Positions 27,568 through 36,607 of a stretch of 64,000 nucleotides of DNA are shown here, in pieces. How positions within the stretch are numbered: the first letter of the stretch is position 1; every line of letters begins with the position of its first letter. Source of the DNA: Bacteroides graminisolvens DSM 19988 = JCM 15093 (lineage in GTDB: Bacteria > Bacteroidota > Bacteroidia > Bacteroidales > Bacteroidaceae); the NCBI RefSeq assembly GCF_000428125.1, contig NZ_KE386627.1:321375-385374 (forward strand), written 5' to 3'. The notes under the pieces were generated by a model. It was not told the DNA's origin. It ran no database searches and was given only the letters and a program-made list of their open reading frames with translations. The position numbers were made by a program, and so were the translations under genes.

Positions 27568-28974
27568 ATGAAACAATTTTCATATAAAACCAATAGCAAG
27601 AAAGTGCTGGGAGATATGCATACACCCGTAAGCATTTACTTAAAAGTGAGAGATTTATACCCTCAGTCGGCACTGATGGAAAGCTCCGATTATCATGCGG
27701 GAGAAAACAGTTTATCGTTCATTGCATTGTGTCCCATGGCCAGCGTGGGCATTAACAATGGAAAAGCAACCATGACTTATCCGGATAACACAACTGTAGA
27801 AGAAAAATTGAGTAAGACTTTTACTGTAGAAACGGCTCTCAATCGCTTTATCTCTGAGTTTAAAGTTAGTGGTGAGAATAGTAACATTTGCGGATTGTAT
27901 GGCTACACAACATTCAATGCGGTAAAGTACTTTGAAAATATTCCGGTAAAAGAAAGTCACGACGACTTGAATGATGCTCCCGATGTATTGTATATTTTAT
28001 ATAAGTATATTCTGGTGTTCAATCATTTTAAAAACGAGCTCACCTTAGTGGAAATGTTATGTGAGGATGAAGAAAGCGGACTGGAACAACTCGAATCGGC
28101 CATAGAGAACCGTAATTATGCTTCTTATAACTTCTCAGTAACCGGTCCGGTAACCAGCACCATTACCGATGAACAGCACAAAGCCAATGTCCGCAAAGGA
28201 ATAGCCCACTGTTTGAGAGGCGATGTGTTTCAAATCGTCTTGTCGAGGCGATTTATACAACCTTACGCAGGCGATGATTTCAAAGTGTACAGAGCCTTGC
28301 GGAGTATCAACCCATCTCCTTACCTGTTTTACTTTGATTTCGGTGGTTATCGCATCTTTGGTTCGTCGCCCGAAACGCATTGCAAGATTGAAAACGGAAA
28401 TGCATACATCGACCCCATTGCCGGAACTACTCGCCGCACCGGAGATGCGCTGAAAGATAAAGAGCTGACCGAGGCCTTGCTGGCCGACCCGAAAGAAAAT
28501 GCGGAGCATGTGATGCTGGTTGATCTGGCACGCAATGACTTAAGTCGCAATTGCCACGATGTACGCGTTCTGTTTTACAAGGAACCACAGTACTACAGTC
28601 ACGTCATACACTTGGTATCCAGAGTTTGTGGTGAATTGAACGAAGGAGCCAATACCATGAAATCTTTTATTGATACTTTCCCCGCCGGTACGCTGAGCGG
28701 CGCTCCTAAAGTGCGCGCCATGCAGCTGATTAGTGAAATTGAACCGCATAACCGTGGTGCATACGGAGGTTGCATAGGGTTTATCGGACTCAACGGCGAA
28801 TTGAATCAGGCCATTACCATCCGTACGTTTGTAAGTCGTAACAACGAATTGTGGTTCCAAGCCGGAGGCGGTATTGTGGCACGCAGCGAAGACGAATATG
28901 AACTGCAAGAAGTCAACAACAAGCTAGGTGCATTGAAAAAAGCCATAGACCTGGCAGTTACTTTGAAAAATTAA
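27568..28974 (+). CDS. trpE: Anthranilate synthase component I
   Basis: Converts chorismate to anthranilate with ammonia from TrpG. The 468-residue protein has the chorismate-binding core: LRGDVFQIVLSRRF, FGSSPETHCKI, DPIAGTTRRTG, EHVMLVDLARNDL, FPAGTLSGAPKVRAM and QAGGGIVARS. An N-terminal region (residues 1-about 180) holds LLESS-like LMESSDYH, part of the usual tryptophan feedback site. trpG follows after 31 bp. Confidence 0.96.
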   Translation: MKQFSYKTNSKKVLGDMHTPVSIYLKVRDLYPQSALMESSDYHAGENSLSFIALCPMASVGINNGKATMTYPDNTTVEEKLSKTFTVETALNRFISEFKVSGENSNICGLYGYTTFNAVKYFENIPVKESHDDLNDAPDVLYILYKYILVFNHFKNELTLVEMLCEDEESGLEQLESAIENRNYASYNFSVTGPVTSTITDEQHKANVRKGIAHCLRGDVFQIVLSRRFIQPYAGDDFKVYRALRSINPSPYLFYFDFGGYRIFGSSPETHCKIENGNAYIDPIAGTTRRTGDALKDKELTEALLADPKENAEHVMLVDLARNDLSRNCHDVRVLFYKEPQYYSHVIHLVSRVCGELNEGANTMKSFIDTFPAGTLSGAPKVRAMQLISEIEPHNRGAYGGCIGFIGLNGELNQAITIRTFVSRNNELWFQAGGGIVARSEDEYELQEVNNKLGALKKAIDLAVTLKN

Positions 28975-29005
28975 CCCCACTGTTTTATCATTCAATATTT
29001 AAACA

Positions 29006-29572
29006 ATGAAAATACTTATATTAGATAATTACGACTCATTTACGTATAATTTATTGCATTTGGTAAAAGAGCTTGGTGAAGAAGATGTAACGGTTGTAAG
29101 GAATGACCAAATTGTGCTAAGCGAGGTGGAACAGTATGATAAAATCATCCTTTCTCCCGGTCCCGGAATACCCGAAGAAGCCGGACTCCTGCTACCGCTT
29201 ATAAAAGAATATGCCGGCAAGAAACCCATATTAGGAGTCTGCCTGGGACATCAGGCCATAGGCGAAGCCTTTGGTGGCAAACTGGAAAACCTGAAGGAAG
29301 TGCATCACGGTGTGCAAACGCCCATCAGCATTATAAAAAGCAATGAATTGTTTAGCGGACTGGAAGGAGAAATATTAGTAGGCAGGTATCACTCCTGGGT
29401 TGTTAGTCCGCAAGAGTTTCCTGATTGTTTGGAAATAACGGCCGAAAGCAAAGAAGGCGAAGTCATGGCCTTGCGTCACAAACAATACCGTGTATTCGGC
29501 ATACAGTTTCATCCGGAGTCAGTGTTAACCCCACAAGGTAAAACCATTATCAGTAATTTCTTAAATTTATAA
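29006..29572 (+). CDS. trpG: Anthranilate synthase component II (glutaminase)
   Basis: Class I glutaminase that supplies ammonia to TrpE. The 188-residue product has DNYDSFTYNL, the oxyanion segment SPGPGIPEEAG, nucleophile Cys79 in GVCLGHQ and His169/Glu171 in QFHPESVLT. Length fits a stand-alone TrpG/PabA. Its place between trpE and trpD argues for TrpG; it might also serve p-aminobenzoate synthesis, since TrpG/PabA are often shared. Confidence 0.95.
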   Translation: MKILILDNYDSFTYNLLHLVKELGEEDVTVVRNDQIVLSEVEQYDKIILSPGPGIPEEAGLLLPLIKEYAGKKPILGVCLGHQAIGEAFGGKLENLKEVHHGVQTPISIIKSNELFSGLEGEILVGRYHSWVVSPQEFPDCLEITAESKEGEVMALRHKQYRVFGIQFHPESVLTPQGKTIISNFLNL

Positions 29573-29576
29573 TCTT

Positions 29577-30572
29577 ATGAAACAAATATTATACAAACTG
29601 TTTGAACACCAATATCTGGGACGCAGCGAAGCGCGAGATATTTTGCAAAACATAGCGCAAGGCAAATACAGTGATGCGCAAATAGCCTCTCTGATTACCG
29701 TTTTTCTGATGCGTAACATTTCGGTGGAAGAGCTCTGCGGATTCCGTGATGCCCTACTTGATATGCGCATACCCGTTGACCTCAACGAGTTTTCACCCAT
29801 CGACATTGTTGGCACCGGTGGTGATGGCAAAAATACATTTAACATATCAACGGCCTCTTGTTTTGTATTGGCAGGCGCCGGATATCCGGTGGTGAAGCAC
29901 GGAAACTATGGCGCAACCTCGGTAAGCGGAGCTAGTAACGTGATGGAACAGCACGGCGTGAAGTTTACCAATGACAATGACAAACTGCGTCGCAGCATGG
30001 AACAATGTAACATGGCTTATCTGCATGCACCTTTGTTTAACTCGGCCATGAAAGCGGTTGCTCCTGTTAGAAAGGCCTTAGGAGTACGCACTTTCTTTAA
30101 TATGCTAGGCCCTTTGGTGAACCCTGTATTTCCAAAATATCAATTACTGGGTGTGTATAACTTGCCTTTGTTGCGATTATACAGTTACACCTATCAGCAA
30201 AGCGACACCCAATTTGCCGTAGTACACAGCCTTGACGGATACGATGAAATTTCTCTGACTACCGAGTTTAAAGTAGCCACATCCGGCAATGAAAAGATAT
30301 ATACGCCGGAATCATTAGGCTTTTCGCGCTACCAAGAAGCTGATTTGTATGGAGGAGATACTCCCGAAGACGCAGCTAAAATATTCAATAATGTATTGAA
30401 GAATAAGGCGACAAGTGCCCAACGTGATGTTGTGATTGCCAACTCGGCATTTGCCATACAAGTTATTGAATCACAGAAATCAATTTTTGAATGCATTGAT
30501 ATGGCCAAAGAGTCTTTGGAAAGCGGCAAGGCTTTACAGGTACTGAATAAATTTGTTGAACTCAACAGCTAA
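29577..30572 (+). CDS. trpD: Anthranilate phosphoribosyltransferase
   Basis: Joins anthranilate to PRPP. The 331-residue protein shows DIVGTGGDGKNTFNIST (PRPP and anthranilate binding), VKHGNYGATSVSGASNVMEQHG and RTFFNMLGPLVNP, as in the family, with an N-terminal helical domain before them. It begins 4 bp after trpG ends, suggesting coupled translation, and is followed by trpC after 5 bp. Confidence 0.96.
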   Translation: MKQILYKLFEHQYLGRSEARDILQNIAQGKYSDAQIASLITVFLMRNISVEELCGFRDALLDMRIPVDLNEFSPIDIVGTGGDGKNTFNISTASCFVLAGAGYPVVKHGNYGATSVSGASNVMEQHGVKFTNDNDKLRRSMEQCNMAYLHAPLFNSAMKAVAPVRKALGVRTFFNMLGPLVNPVFPKYQLLGVYNLPLLRLYSYTYQQSDTQFAVVHSLDGYDEISLTTEFKVATSGNEKIYTPESLGFSRYQEADLYGGDTPEDAAKIFNNVLKNKATSAQRDVVIANSAFAIQVIESQKSIFECIDMAKESLESGKALQVLNKFVELNS

Positions 30573-30577
30573 GCAAG

Positions 30578-31366
30578 ATGAAAGATATACTATCTGAAAT
30601 TATAGCCAATAAGCGATTTGAGGTTGATTTGCAGAAACAAAGCATATCATTGGAACAACTTCAAAACAGTTTGGAAACCACAGTTAAACAGCGGTCGCTC
30701 AAAGAAGCTTTAAAGAGTTCTTCAAGCGGTATCATTGCTGAATTCAAACGCCGGTCGCCTTCCAAAGGGTGGATCCATCGCAAGGCTCTGGCTGAAGATA
30801 TTGTGCCCGGATATGTCAACGCAGGTGCTTCCGCTGTATCCATACTGACGGATGAAAAGTTTTTCGGAGGGAATCTGAAAGACATTAAGGATGCTCGTCC
30901 GCTAATTGATATTCCCATTTTACGGAAAGATTTTATAGTTGATGAATACCAACTTTACCAAGCTAAAATAATAGGTGCCGATGCCGTGTTGTTGATTGCT
31001 GCTGCATTGAAGAAAGAGGAATTGCACGCTTTGGCTGCCAAAGCGCATGAATTAGGACTGGAGGTTTTGCTGGAAATACACAGTGTTGAAGAGTTGAAGT
31101 ATATCAATGCAAACATGGATGTCATTGGCATTAATAACAGGAATCTGGGCACGTTTTTTACGGATGTGGAAAACTCTTTCAGGCTGGCTGAACAATTGCC
31201 ATCGGATGCTGTTTTGGTTTCCGAAAGCGGTATTTCTGATCCGGCAACGGTAAAAAGGTTGCAGAAGGCCGGATTTAAAGGTTTTCTTATAGGTGAGAAC
31301 TTTATGAAAACCGATAATCCCGAGCTGACTCTGAAATCATTTATTGAAGATCTGAATACAAATTAA
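30578..31366 (+). CDS. trpC: Indole-3-glycerol phosphate synthase
   Basis: Closes the ring to form indole-3-glycerol phosphate. The 262-residue TIM barrel has the N-terminal helix, IIAEFKRRSPSKGWI, VSILTDEKFFGG, LRKDFIVDEYQ, LLIAAAL, LEIHSVEEL, IGINNRNLGTF and VSESGI, in the standard order with the catalytic Lys residues and Glu in place. trpF follows as a separate gene, unlike the fused enzyme of E. coli. Confidence 0.96.
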   Translation: MKDILSEIIANKRFEVDLQKQSISLEQLQNSLETTVKQRSLKEALKSSSSGIIAEFKRRSPSKGWIHRKALAEDIVPGYVNAGASAVSILTDEKFFGGNLKDIKDARPLIDIPILRKDFIVDEYQLYQAKIIGADAVLLIAAALKKEELHALAAKAHELGLEVLLEIHSVEELKYINANMDVIGINNRNLGTFFTDVENSFRLAEQLPSDAVLVSESGISDPATVKRLQKAGFKGFLIGENFMKTDNPELTLKSFIEDLNTN

Positions 31367-31377
31367 TAGTGTAGAAC

Positions 31378-32004
31378 ATGATAAACGGTAAACTGATTAA
31401 AGTATGCGGCATGCGCGTAGCCGATAACATTGCTGAGGTTGAATCTTTGGGAGTTGACTTGATGGGGTTTATTTTCTATCATAAGTCTCCACGCTACGTG
31501 TTTGACATGCCGGCTTATCTACCTACTAAGGCCAAAAGAGTTGGTGTTTTTGTGAACGAAACAAAAGAAATGGTACGCACTATTGCCGATCGCTACGCAC
31601 TGGATTATATTCAGCTACACGGCAATGAATCTCCTGCTTACTGTAAGTCATTGCAGCAATGCGGCATGAAGGTTTTTAAAGCTTTTTCGGTCGACAAGCT
31701 CAAGGATTTGAATGGCGTGGAAGAGTATCACGGATTGTGTGACTACTTTGTGTTTGACACCAAGTGTGAGCAATACGGAGGCTCGGGCAATCAGTTCGAC
31801 TGGAGCTTGCTCGACGAATATAAAGGAAACACTCCTTTTCTGTTGAGCGGTGGCATTAATTTGTATAGCGCAAAGGCATTAAAAGAATTCCATCATCCTC
31901 AACTGGCAGGCTACGATTTAAACAGTAGGTTTGAAACAGCACCCGGAATGAAAGATATCGGGCGAATACAACTTTTCTTAAAAGAATTACAGCAACAAGA
32001 CTGA
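31378..32004 (+). CDS. trpF: Phosphoribosylanthranilate isomerase
   Basis: Isomerises phosphoribosylanthranilate to the substrate of TrpC. The 208-residue TIM barrel contains IKVCGMR with its catalytic Cys, MGFIFYHKSPRYV, VGVFVNE, IQLHGNES, VFDTK with its catalytic Asp, and LLSGGI. The last strand reads AGYDLNSRFETAPGMKD, where other members have VDVNSGVE; the core Asp-Asn-Ser is kept. Eleven bp separate it from trpC. Confidence 0.95.
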   Translation: MINGKLIKVCGMRVADNIAEVESLGVDLMGFIFYHKSPRYVFDMPAYLPTKAKRVGVFVNETKEMVRTIADRYALDYIQLHGNESPAYCKSLQQCGMKVFKAFSVDKLKDLNGVEEYHGLCDYFVFDTKCEQYGGSGNQFDWSLLDEYKGNTPFLLSGGINLYSAKALKEFHHPQLAGYDLNSRFETAPGMKDIGRIQLFLKELQQQD

Positions 32005-32034
32005 ACTCGTTTTTCAGTCATAAAATAAAAAACA

Positions 32035-32808
32035 ATGAATAGAATCAATCATTTATTCAGTAGCAAAGAGAAAGACCTGTTATCTATTTACTTTTGTGCA
32101 GGTCACCCTACCTTGGAAGGTACCGCTGAGGTTATTAAAACCTTGCAGGACAATGGTGTGAAGATGGTAGAAATAGGTATACCGTTCAGCGATCCTATGG
32201 CCGACGGTGTTGTGATACAAAATGCTGCAACACAGGCCTTAAGAAACGGCATGTCCTTGAAAGTTCTTTTTGAACAGCTAAAAGACATTCGCAAAACGGT
32301 AACTATTCCACTTGTTTTGATGGGGTATTTGAATCCCATCATGCAATTTGGTTTTGAGCACTTTTGCAAACAGTGCACAGAGTGTGAGGTGGATGGTATG
32401 ATTATACCCGATCTTCCTTTTAAAGATTACCAAGAACATTACCGTATTATTGCGGAACGGTACAATCTGCGCATCATTATGCTTATTACCCCCGAAACAA
32501 GCGAAGAGAGAGTGCGGGAAATTGATGAGCATACCGATGGCTTTATTTACATGGTTTCATCTGCTTCCACTACCGGAGCACAACAAGACTTTGATGTTCA
32601 GAAGCGTAATTACTTTAAGAGAATTGAAGAAATGAAACTTCGCAACCCCAGGATGGTTGGATTTGGCATTAGCAATAAAGCAACCTTTAAAGCTGCATGC
32701 GAACACGCTTCGGGTGCTATTATAGGAAGTCGTTTCGTTACACTGCTGGAAGAAGAAAAAGACCCACAGCAAGCAATAACTAGTCTGTTGAACGGCTTAA
32801 AGGAATAA
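32035..32808 (+). CDS. trpA: Tryptophan synthase alpha subunit
   Basis: Cleaves indole-3-glycerol phosphate and channels indole to TrpB. The 257-residue TIM barrel has the catalytic Glu46 and Asp57 in VEIGIPFSDPMADG, VLMGYLNPIMQFG, MIIPDLPF and GFGISN. It is the last gene of the operon. Confidence 0.96.
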   Translation: MNRINHLFSSKEKDLLSIYFCAGHPTLEGTAEVIKTLQDNGVKMVEIGIPFSDPMADGVVIQNAATQALRNGMSLKVLFEQLKDIRKTVTIPLVLMGYLNPIMQFGFEHFCKQCTECEVDGMIIPDLPFKDYQEHYRIIAERYNLRIIMLITPETSEERVREIDEHTDGFIYMVSSASTTGAQQDFDVQKRNYFKRIEEMKLRNPRMVGFGISNKATFKAACEHASGAIIGSRFVTLLEEEKDPQQAITSLLNGLKE

Positions 32809-32832
32809 AACGAACTTATTTTTGAATTAAAA

Positions 32833-32872
32833 TCTGCATATATTATGGCAAATTGTCAGAAATATATGCAGA
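32833..32872. terminator. Hairpin at the end of the trp operon
   Basis: TCTGCATATAT (32833-32843) and ATATATGCAGA (32862-32872) form a perfect 11-bp stem with an 18-nt loop, 24 bp after trpA. No T tract follows on the plus strand, so termination is uncertain. Confidence 0.5.
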
Positions 32873-32950
32873 TACATAATAAGTCATATCTAAATACGAT
32901 ATACTGTTCGGTTAGAACACTATAATTCATGTTTATTTGTTCTAAAGCTG

Positions 32951-32958
32951 TATCTTTG
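32951..32958 (+). promoter_or_regulatory. -7 box of the asparaginase gene
   Basis: TATCTTTG lies 21 bp before the asparaginase ATG. The nearest upstream TTTG (32936-32939) is only 11 nt away, so the -33 element is not convincing. Confidence 0.5.
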
Positions 32959-32979
32959 CAAAAATAAATATCAGCAACT

Positions 32980-34032
32980 ATGTATATCACTACTGAATAT
33001 CCATCCGTTTTGCTCATATATACAGGCGGTACAATAGGAATGATTGAAAACCCGGAGACCGGTGCACTCGAGAACTTCAACTTCGATCATCTAATGAAAC
33101 ATGTTCCCGAACTGAAACGATTCAACTATCGCATATCATCTTATCAGTTTGATCCTCCTATCGATTCTTCTGACATGGAACCTTCCTATTGGGCCAAGTT
33201 AGTGAAGATCATCAATTATAACTATGATTATTTCGACGGGTTTGTGATTCTTCACGGAACCGATACCATGGCTTATACAGCTTCCGCCTTAAGCTTTATG
33301 CTCGAGAATTTGAATAAACCGGTTATACTCACCGGTTCACAGCTACCTATTGGAACGTTGCGTACCGACGGAAAAGAAAATCTGATTACTGCCATAGAGA
33401 TTGCTGCTGCCAAAAACAGTGACGGAATGCCTATCGTTCCTGAGGTTTGCATTTTCTTTGAAAATCATTTAATGAGAGGTAATCGCACCACCAAGATTAA
33501 TGCCGAGAACTTCAATGCTTTTCGTTCATTTAATTATCCGGCACTAGCCAGAGTGGGTATTCACATTAAGTATGAACCTTCGCTCATCCTAAAGAGAGAT
33601 GCGGCCCTACCCTTAAAGCCACATTATCTGTTTGATGCCAATGTGGTTATTCTGACTCTGTTTCCGGGTATACAACAAAGCATTGTTTCAGCCGTGCTTC
33701 ATGTACCTGGCTTAAAGGCTGTAGTTTTAAAAACATTTGGTTCAGGCAATGCTCCTCAAAAAGAATGGTTTATACGTGAACTAAAGGAGGCTACTGAAAG
33801 AGGCATTATCATTGTCAACATTACTCAGTGTACTTCCGGTGCAGTTGAAATGGAACGTTACGAAACGGGTATTCATTTATTGGAGGCCGGAGTAATTAGC
33901 GGACATGACAGTACACCCGAATCGGCGGTTACCAAACTAATGTTCTTGTTGGGACATGATCTTAGCAACAAAGAAATAAGAAATAAAATGAAAACATCTA
34001 TTGCGGGTGAAATAAGCAAAAGCAAACACTAA
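32980..34032 (+). CDS. ansA: Type I (cytoplasmic) L-asparaginase
   Basis: Hydrolyses asparagine to aspartate and ammonia. The 350-residue product lacks a signal peptide and has the two threonine motifs LLIYTGGTIGM (residues 11-21) and LHGTDTMAYTAS, plus VILTGSQLPIG and FGSGNAP, as in AnsA. It has its own promoter box and is not part of the trp operon, though it lies on the same strand behind it. It would oppose the asnB gene in the nitrogen island. Confidence 0.93.
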   Translation: MYITTEYPSVLLIYTGGTIGMIENPETGALENFNFDHLMKHVPELKRFNYRISSYQFDPPIDSSDMEPSYWAKLVKIINYNYDYFDGFVILHGTDTMAYTASALSFMLENLNKPVILTGSQLPIGTLRTDGKENLITAIEIAAAKNSDGMPIVPEVCIFFENHLMRGNRTTKINAENFNAFRSFNYPALARVGIHIKYEPSLILKRDAALPLKPHYLFDANVVILTLFPGIQQSIVSAVLHVPGLKAVVLKTFGSGNAPQKEWFIRELKEATERGIIIVNITQCTSGAVEMERYETGIHLLEAGVISGHDSTPESAVTKLMFLLGHDLSNKEIRNKMKTSIAGEISKSKH

Positions 34033-34133
34033 ATTCATTGCATAATAAGTTGTGTGTGATGGAGTAGTTGAATAGATTTATGATTATAATATTCAATAAT
34101 ATGTTTTTTGTTTTAATAAAATAAAAAAAACTA

Positions 34134-34141
34134 TATCTTTG
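34134..34141 (+). promoter_or_regulatory. -7 box of the glycan cluster
   Basis: TATCTTTG, with a TTTG at 34107-34110 lying 23 nt upstream, slightly longer than the usual 19-21 nt. It is the only good promoter before the four tightly packed genes 34189-37234. Confidence 0.55.
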
Positions 34142-34188
34142 CTAAATAATTAATGCAAGTTAATCATAAAACATAAATCTCCTTATTT

Positions 34189-34551
34189 ATGAAGAAAAAA
34201 ATAGTGCTTATTGACGACAAGATTTCAATAGCCAAAGTGGTATCCATTTATCTTAGTTCGGAATACGAACTGATATATTTTGAAAATCCTATAAAAGCTA
34301 TTGAATGGTTGCAAAAGGGTGATATGCCCGATTTAATCATTTCAGATATTCGCATGCCAGAGATGAGAGGTGACGAGTTTTTGAGTTACATGAAAAAAAA
34401 CGAACTTTTTAAATCCATACCCATTATTATGCTTTCTAGTGAGGAAAGTACAACAGAAAGGATTAGGCTTCTTGAAGAAGGCGCGGTTGATTATATCCTC
34501 AAACCATTTAACCCGATGGAGTTGAAAGTACGTATCAAGAAAATAATTTAG
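34189..34551 (+). CDS. Single-domain response regulator (receiver only)
   Basis: A 120-residue CheY-like receiver without output domain. The acidic pair Asp9/Asp10, phospho-acceptor Asp53 (ISDIRMPEMRG), Ser83/Ser84 and Lys105 (ILKPF) are all present, so it should be phosphorylatable. No histidine kinase lies next to it. It ends 4 bp before the sugar transferase gene, which itself begins with a degenerate receiver-like region, so the natural guess is that it signals to the glycan enzymes by direct contact. That is inference. Confidence 0.9.
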   Translation: MKKKIVLIDDKISIAKVVSIYLSSEYELIYFENPIKAIEWLQKGDMPDLIISDIRMPEMRGDEFLSYMKKNELFKSIPIIMLSSEESTTERIRLLEEGAVDYILKPFNPMELKVRIKKII

Positions 34552-34555
34552 GCAG

Positions 34556-35704
34556 ATGCAATATTTGGTATATGTCGGTGTAAGCAATGAAACTATCAAT
34601 CATTTCTCAAAGTTGTCTGATGGTGTGTTTTGCGCTACGCCTAATTCGGCAAAGGCATCCAATCTAATTGATAGCATTAAAAGCAAAGATGATATTGCAG
34701 TACTTTTTGAAAGGCAAAACATTCAAAAGGACTTGTTAGATATTGCATATCTGAGAAAAAAATATCCGTCTGTTTACATGGTATTAGTTACTAGTGAGCT
34801 CACTAAAGAAGAAAGCTTGAAATATTTGAAAGCTGGCATAAACAATACCATCATACCACAAGCTCAAAAGGAGTCAATAACGGATTTATATAAATATATT
34901 CTGCTTCGTAGTGAAAGCAAAGGTCGATATAAGAAAGAAAAAAAACAAATTGTAAATAGCTTCCGATTACCTTTGTGGAAGAGAGTCTTTGATATTATAT
35001 TTTCATTAGTTGCTCTGATGTTTCTCTCTCCCCTACTATTGGTTACTGCATGTGCTATTGCCGTTGAAAGCAAAGGTAAGATTATCTATAAATCCAAAAG
35101 AGTAGGTAGTAATTATCAAGTTTTTGATTTCCTAAAATTCAGATCCATGTATTCTGATGCCGATAAGAAACTCAAAGAACTTAATGAATTAAATCAATAT
35201 CAATTGGAGCAAGATACCATTGAATTACTACCCGATCAAGCTCAAGAAGATACTGTAGAAGAGATCATTTTAGTTTCAGATGATTTTGTAATATCAGAAC
35301 AAGACTATTTGGCGCAGAAAACCATTGAGAAAAAGAATAATTTTGTAAAGTTGGAGCATGACCCGCGTATCACAAAAGTGGGACGGTTTATTCGAAAATA
35401 TAGCATTGATGAACTTCCTCAATTGATTAATATATTGAAAGGAGATATGTCAATTGTAGGCAACAGACCTTTGCCTCTATATGAAGCCGAACTTCTAACT
35501 AGCGATGAATACATAGACCGTTTTATGGCACCGTCCGGGCTAACAGGACTGTGGCAAGTTGAAAAACGAGGCGAATCAGGTAAATTGTCTGCTGAAGAAA
35601 GAAAGCAGCTGGATATTATATATGCAAAAAACTTTTCTTTTTGGCTGGATGTGAAAATCATTCTAAAAACATTTACTGCATTTATTCAGAAGGAAGATGT
35701 GTAG
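34556..35704 (+). CDS. Polyprenyl-phosphate sugar transferase with degenerate receiver-like N-terminus
   Basis: The C-terminal half is a bacterial sugar transferase that puts the first sugar phosphate on undecaprenyl phosphate: a membrane helix at residues 144-169, KRVGSNYQVFDFLKFRSM (182-199), then DPRITKVGRFIRKYSIDELPQL with catalytic Asp285-Glu286 and DMSIVGNRPLP. Between the two core blocks lies an acidic insertion of about 60 residues (200-262). Residues 1-115 have the strand-helix order of a receiver (VLVTSELTKEESLKYLKAG) but lack the phospho-Asp and the conserved Lys. It overlaps the next gene by 8 bp. Likely starts a surface glycan. Confidence 0.85.
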   Translation: MQYLVYVGVSNETINHFSKLSDGVFCATPNSAKASNLIDSIKSKDDIAVLFERQNIQKDLLDIAYLRKKYPSVYMVLVTSELTKEESLKYLKAGINNTIIPQAQKESITDLYKYILLRSESKGRYKKEKKQIVNSFRLPLWKRVFDIIFSLVALMFLSPLLLVTACAIAVESKGKIIYKSKRVGSNYQVFDFLKFRSMYSDADKKLKELNELNQYQLEQDTIELLPDQAQEDTVEEIILVSDDFVISEQDYLAQKTIEKKNNFVKLEHDPRITKVGRFIRKYSIDELPQLINILKGDMSIVGNRPLPLYEAELLTSDEYIDRFMAPSGLTGLWQVEKRGESGKLSAEERKQLDIIYAKNFSFWLDVKIILKTFTAFIQKEDV

Positions 35705-36605
35705 CGTTATTGATCCTCCGCTTTTATCCATTGTAACCATCAACTTTAATGGCTACAAAGATACTTGTGAACTGATTGATTCAATAAAACACCATATTCA
35801 CTCTGTTAGCTATGAAATTATTGTAGTTGATAATGCCTCGAGGCAACAAGAAGGCGAACTCATAAAATCAAATTATCCTTGGGTAAGCGTAATCTGTAGC
35901 ACGGTTAACCTAGGCTTTTCAGGAGGGAATAATCTCGGTATAAAACAAGCTAATGGTGAATATATCTTTCTGTTGAATAATGACACTTATGTGTGTGACG
36001 ACCACTTCGATGTACTTATTAAGCTATTAAAAGAAAATGATCGAATAGGCATTGTTTCGCCTAAGATACGTTTTGCAGCTCAACCTCAGCTCATTCAATA
36101 TGCAGGGTTTACCTCATTAAGTCATATCACATTAAGAAATAAAGCCATTGGATATGCTGAAGTTGACAATGGACAATTTGATTCAACGTATCAAACGGGG
36201 TATGCTCATGGTGCCGCACTTCTCATAAAAAAAACGGTTATTGAGAAGATTGGTTTGATGCCGGAAATTTTCTTCTTGTACTATGAAGAACTTGATTGGT
36301 GCACAAAGGCTCTGGAAAATAATTATGAAATATGGTATAGCGGTTCAGCCACGATCTATCATAAGGAAAGTCAGAGTACAGGTGAAGCAAGTCCACTAAA
36401 AACCTATTATATGACAAGAAATCGCTTGTTATATGCGTGGCGGCACAAAGAAGGTTTATTGAAGTGGGTTTCTTTGTTATACCTAATCACAGTAGTGTCA
36501 TTGAGGGATTCATTAAAATTTCTATTATCCAGAAAGTATCACCTTATAAAGGCTACTTGGGAAGGTATTGTTGACTTTATTAAATTACCTCATAAATTGA
36601 GTTAA
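35697..36605 (+). CDS. Glycosyltransferase family 2
   Basis: A 302-residue GT-A enzyme, probably adding the second sugar to the lipid-linked glycan in the cytoplasm. Motifs are LSIVTINFNGYKDT, IIVVDNAS, NLGFSGGNNLGIKQANGEY, FLLNNDT (metal-binding Asp) and the acceptor region YYEELDWCTKALE. This pattern resembles WcaA/rhamnosyltransferase-type members. A hydrophobic stretch near residue 260 (WVSLLYLITVVSL) suggests membrane association. It overlaps the sugar transferase gene by 8 bp, so translation is likely coupled. Confidence 0.88.
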   Translation: MCSVIDPPLLSIVTINFNGYKDTCELIDSIKHHIHSVSYEIIVVDNASRQQEGELIKSNYPWVSVICSTVNLGFSGGNNLGIKQANGEYIFLLNNDTYVCDDHFDVLIKLLKENDRIGIVSPKIRFAAQPQLIQYAGFTSLSHITLRNKAIGYAEVDNGQFDSTYQTGYAHGAALLIKKTVIEKIGLMPEIFFLYYEELDWCTKALENNYEIWYSGSATIYHKESQSTGEASPLKTYYMTRNRLLYAWRHKEGLLKWVSLLYLITVVSLRDSLKFLLSRKYHLIKATWEGIVDFIKLPHKLS

Positions 36606-36607
36606 AC

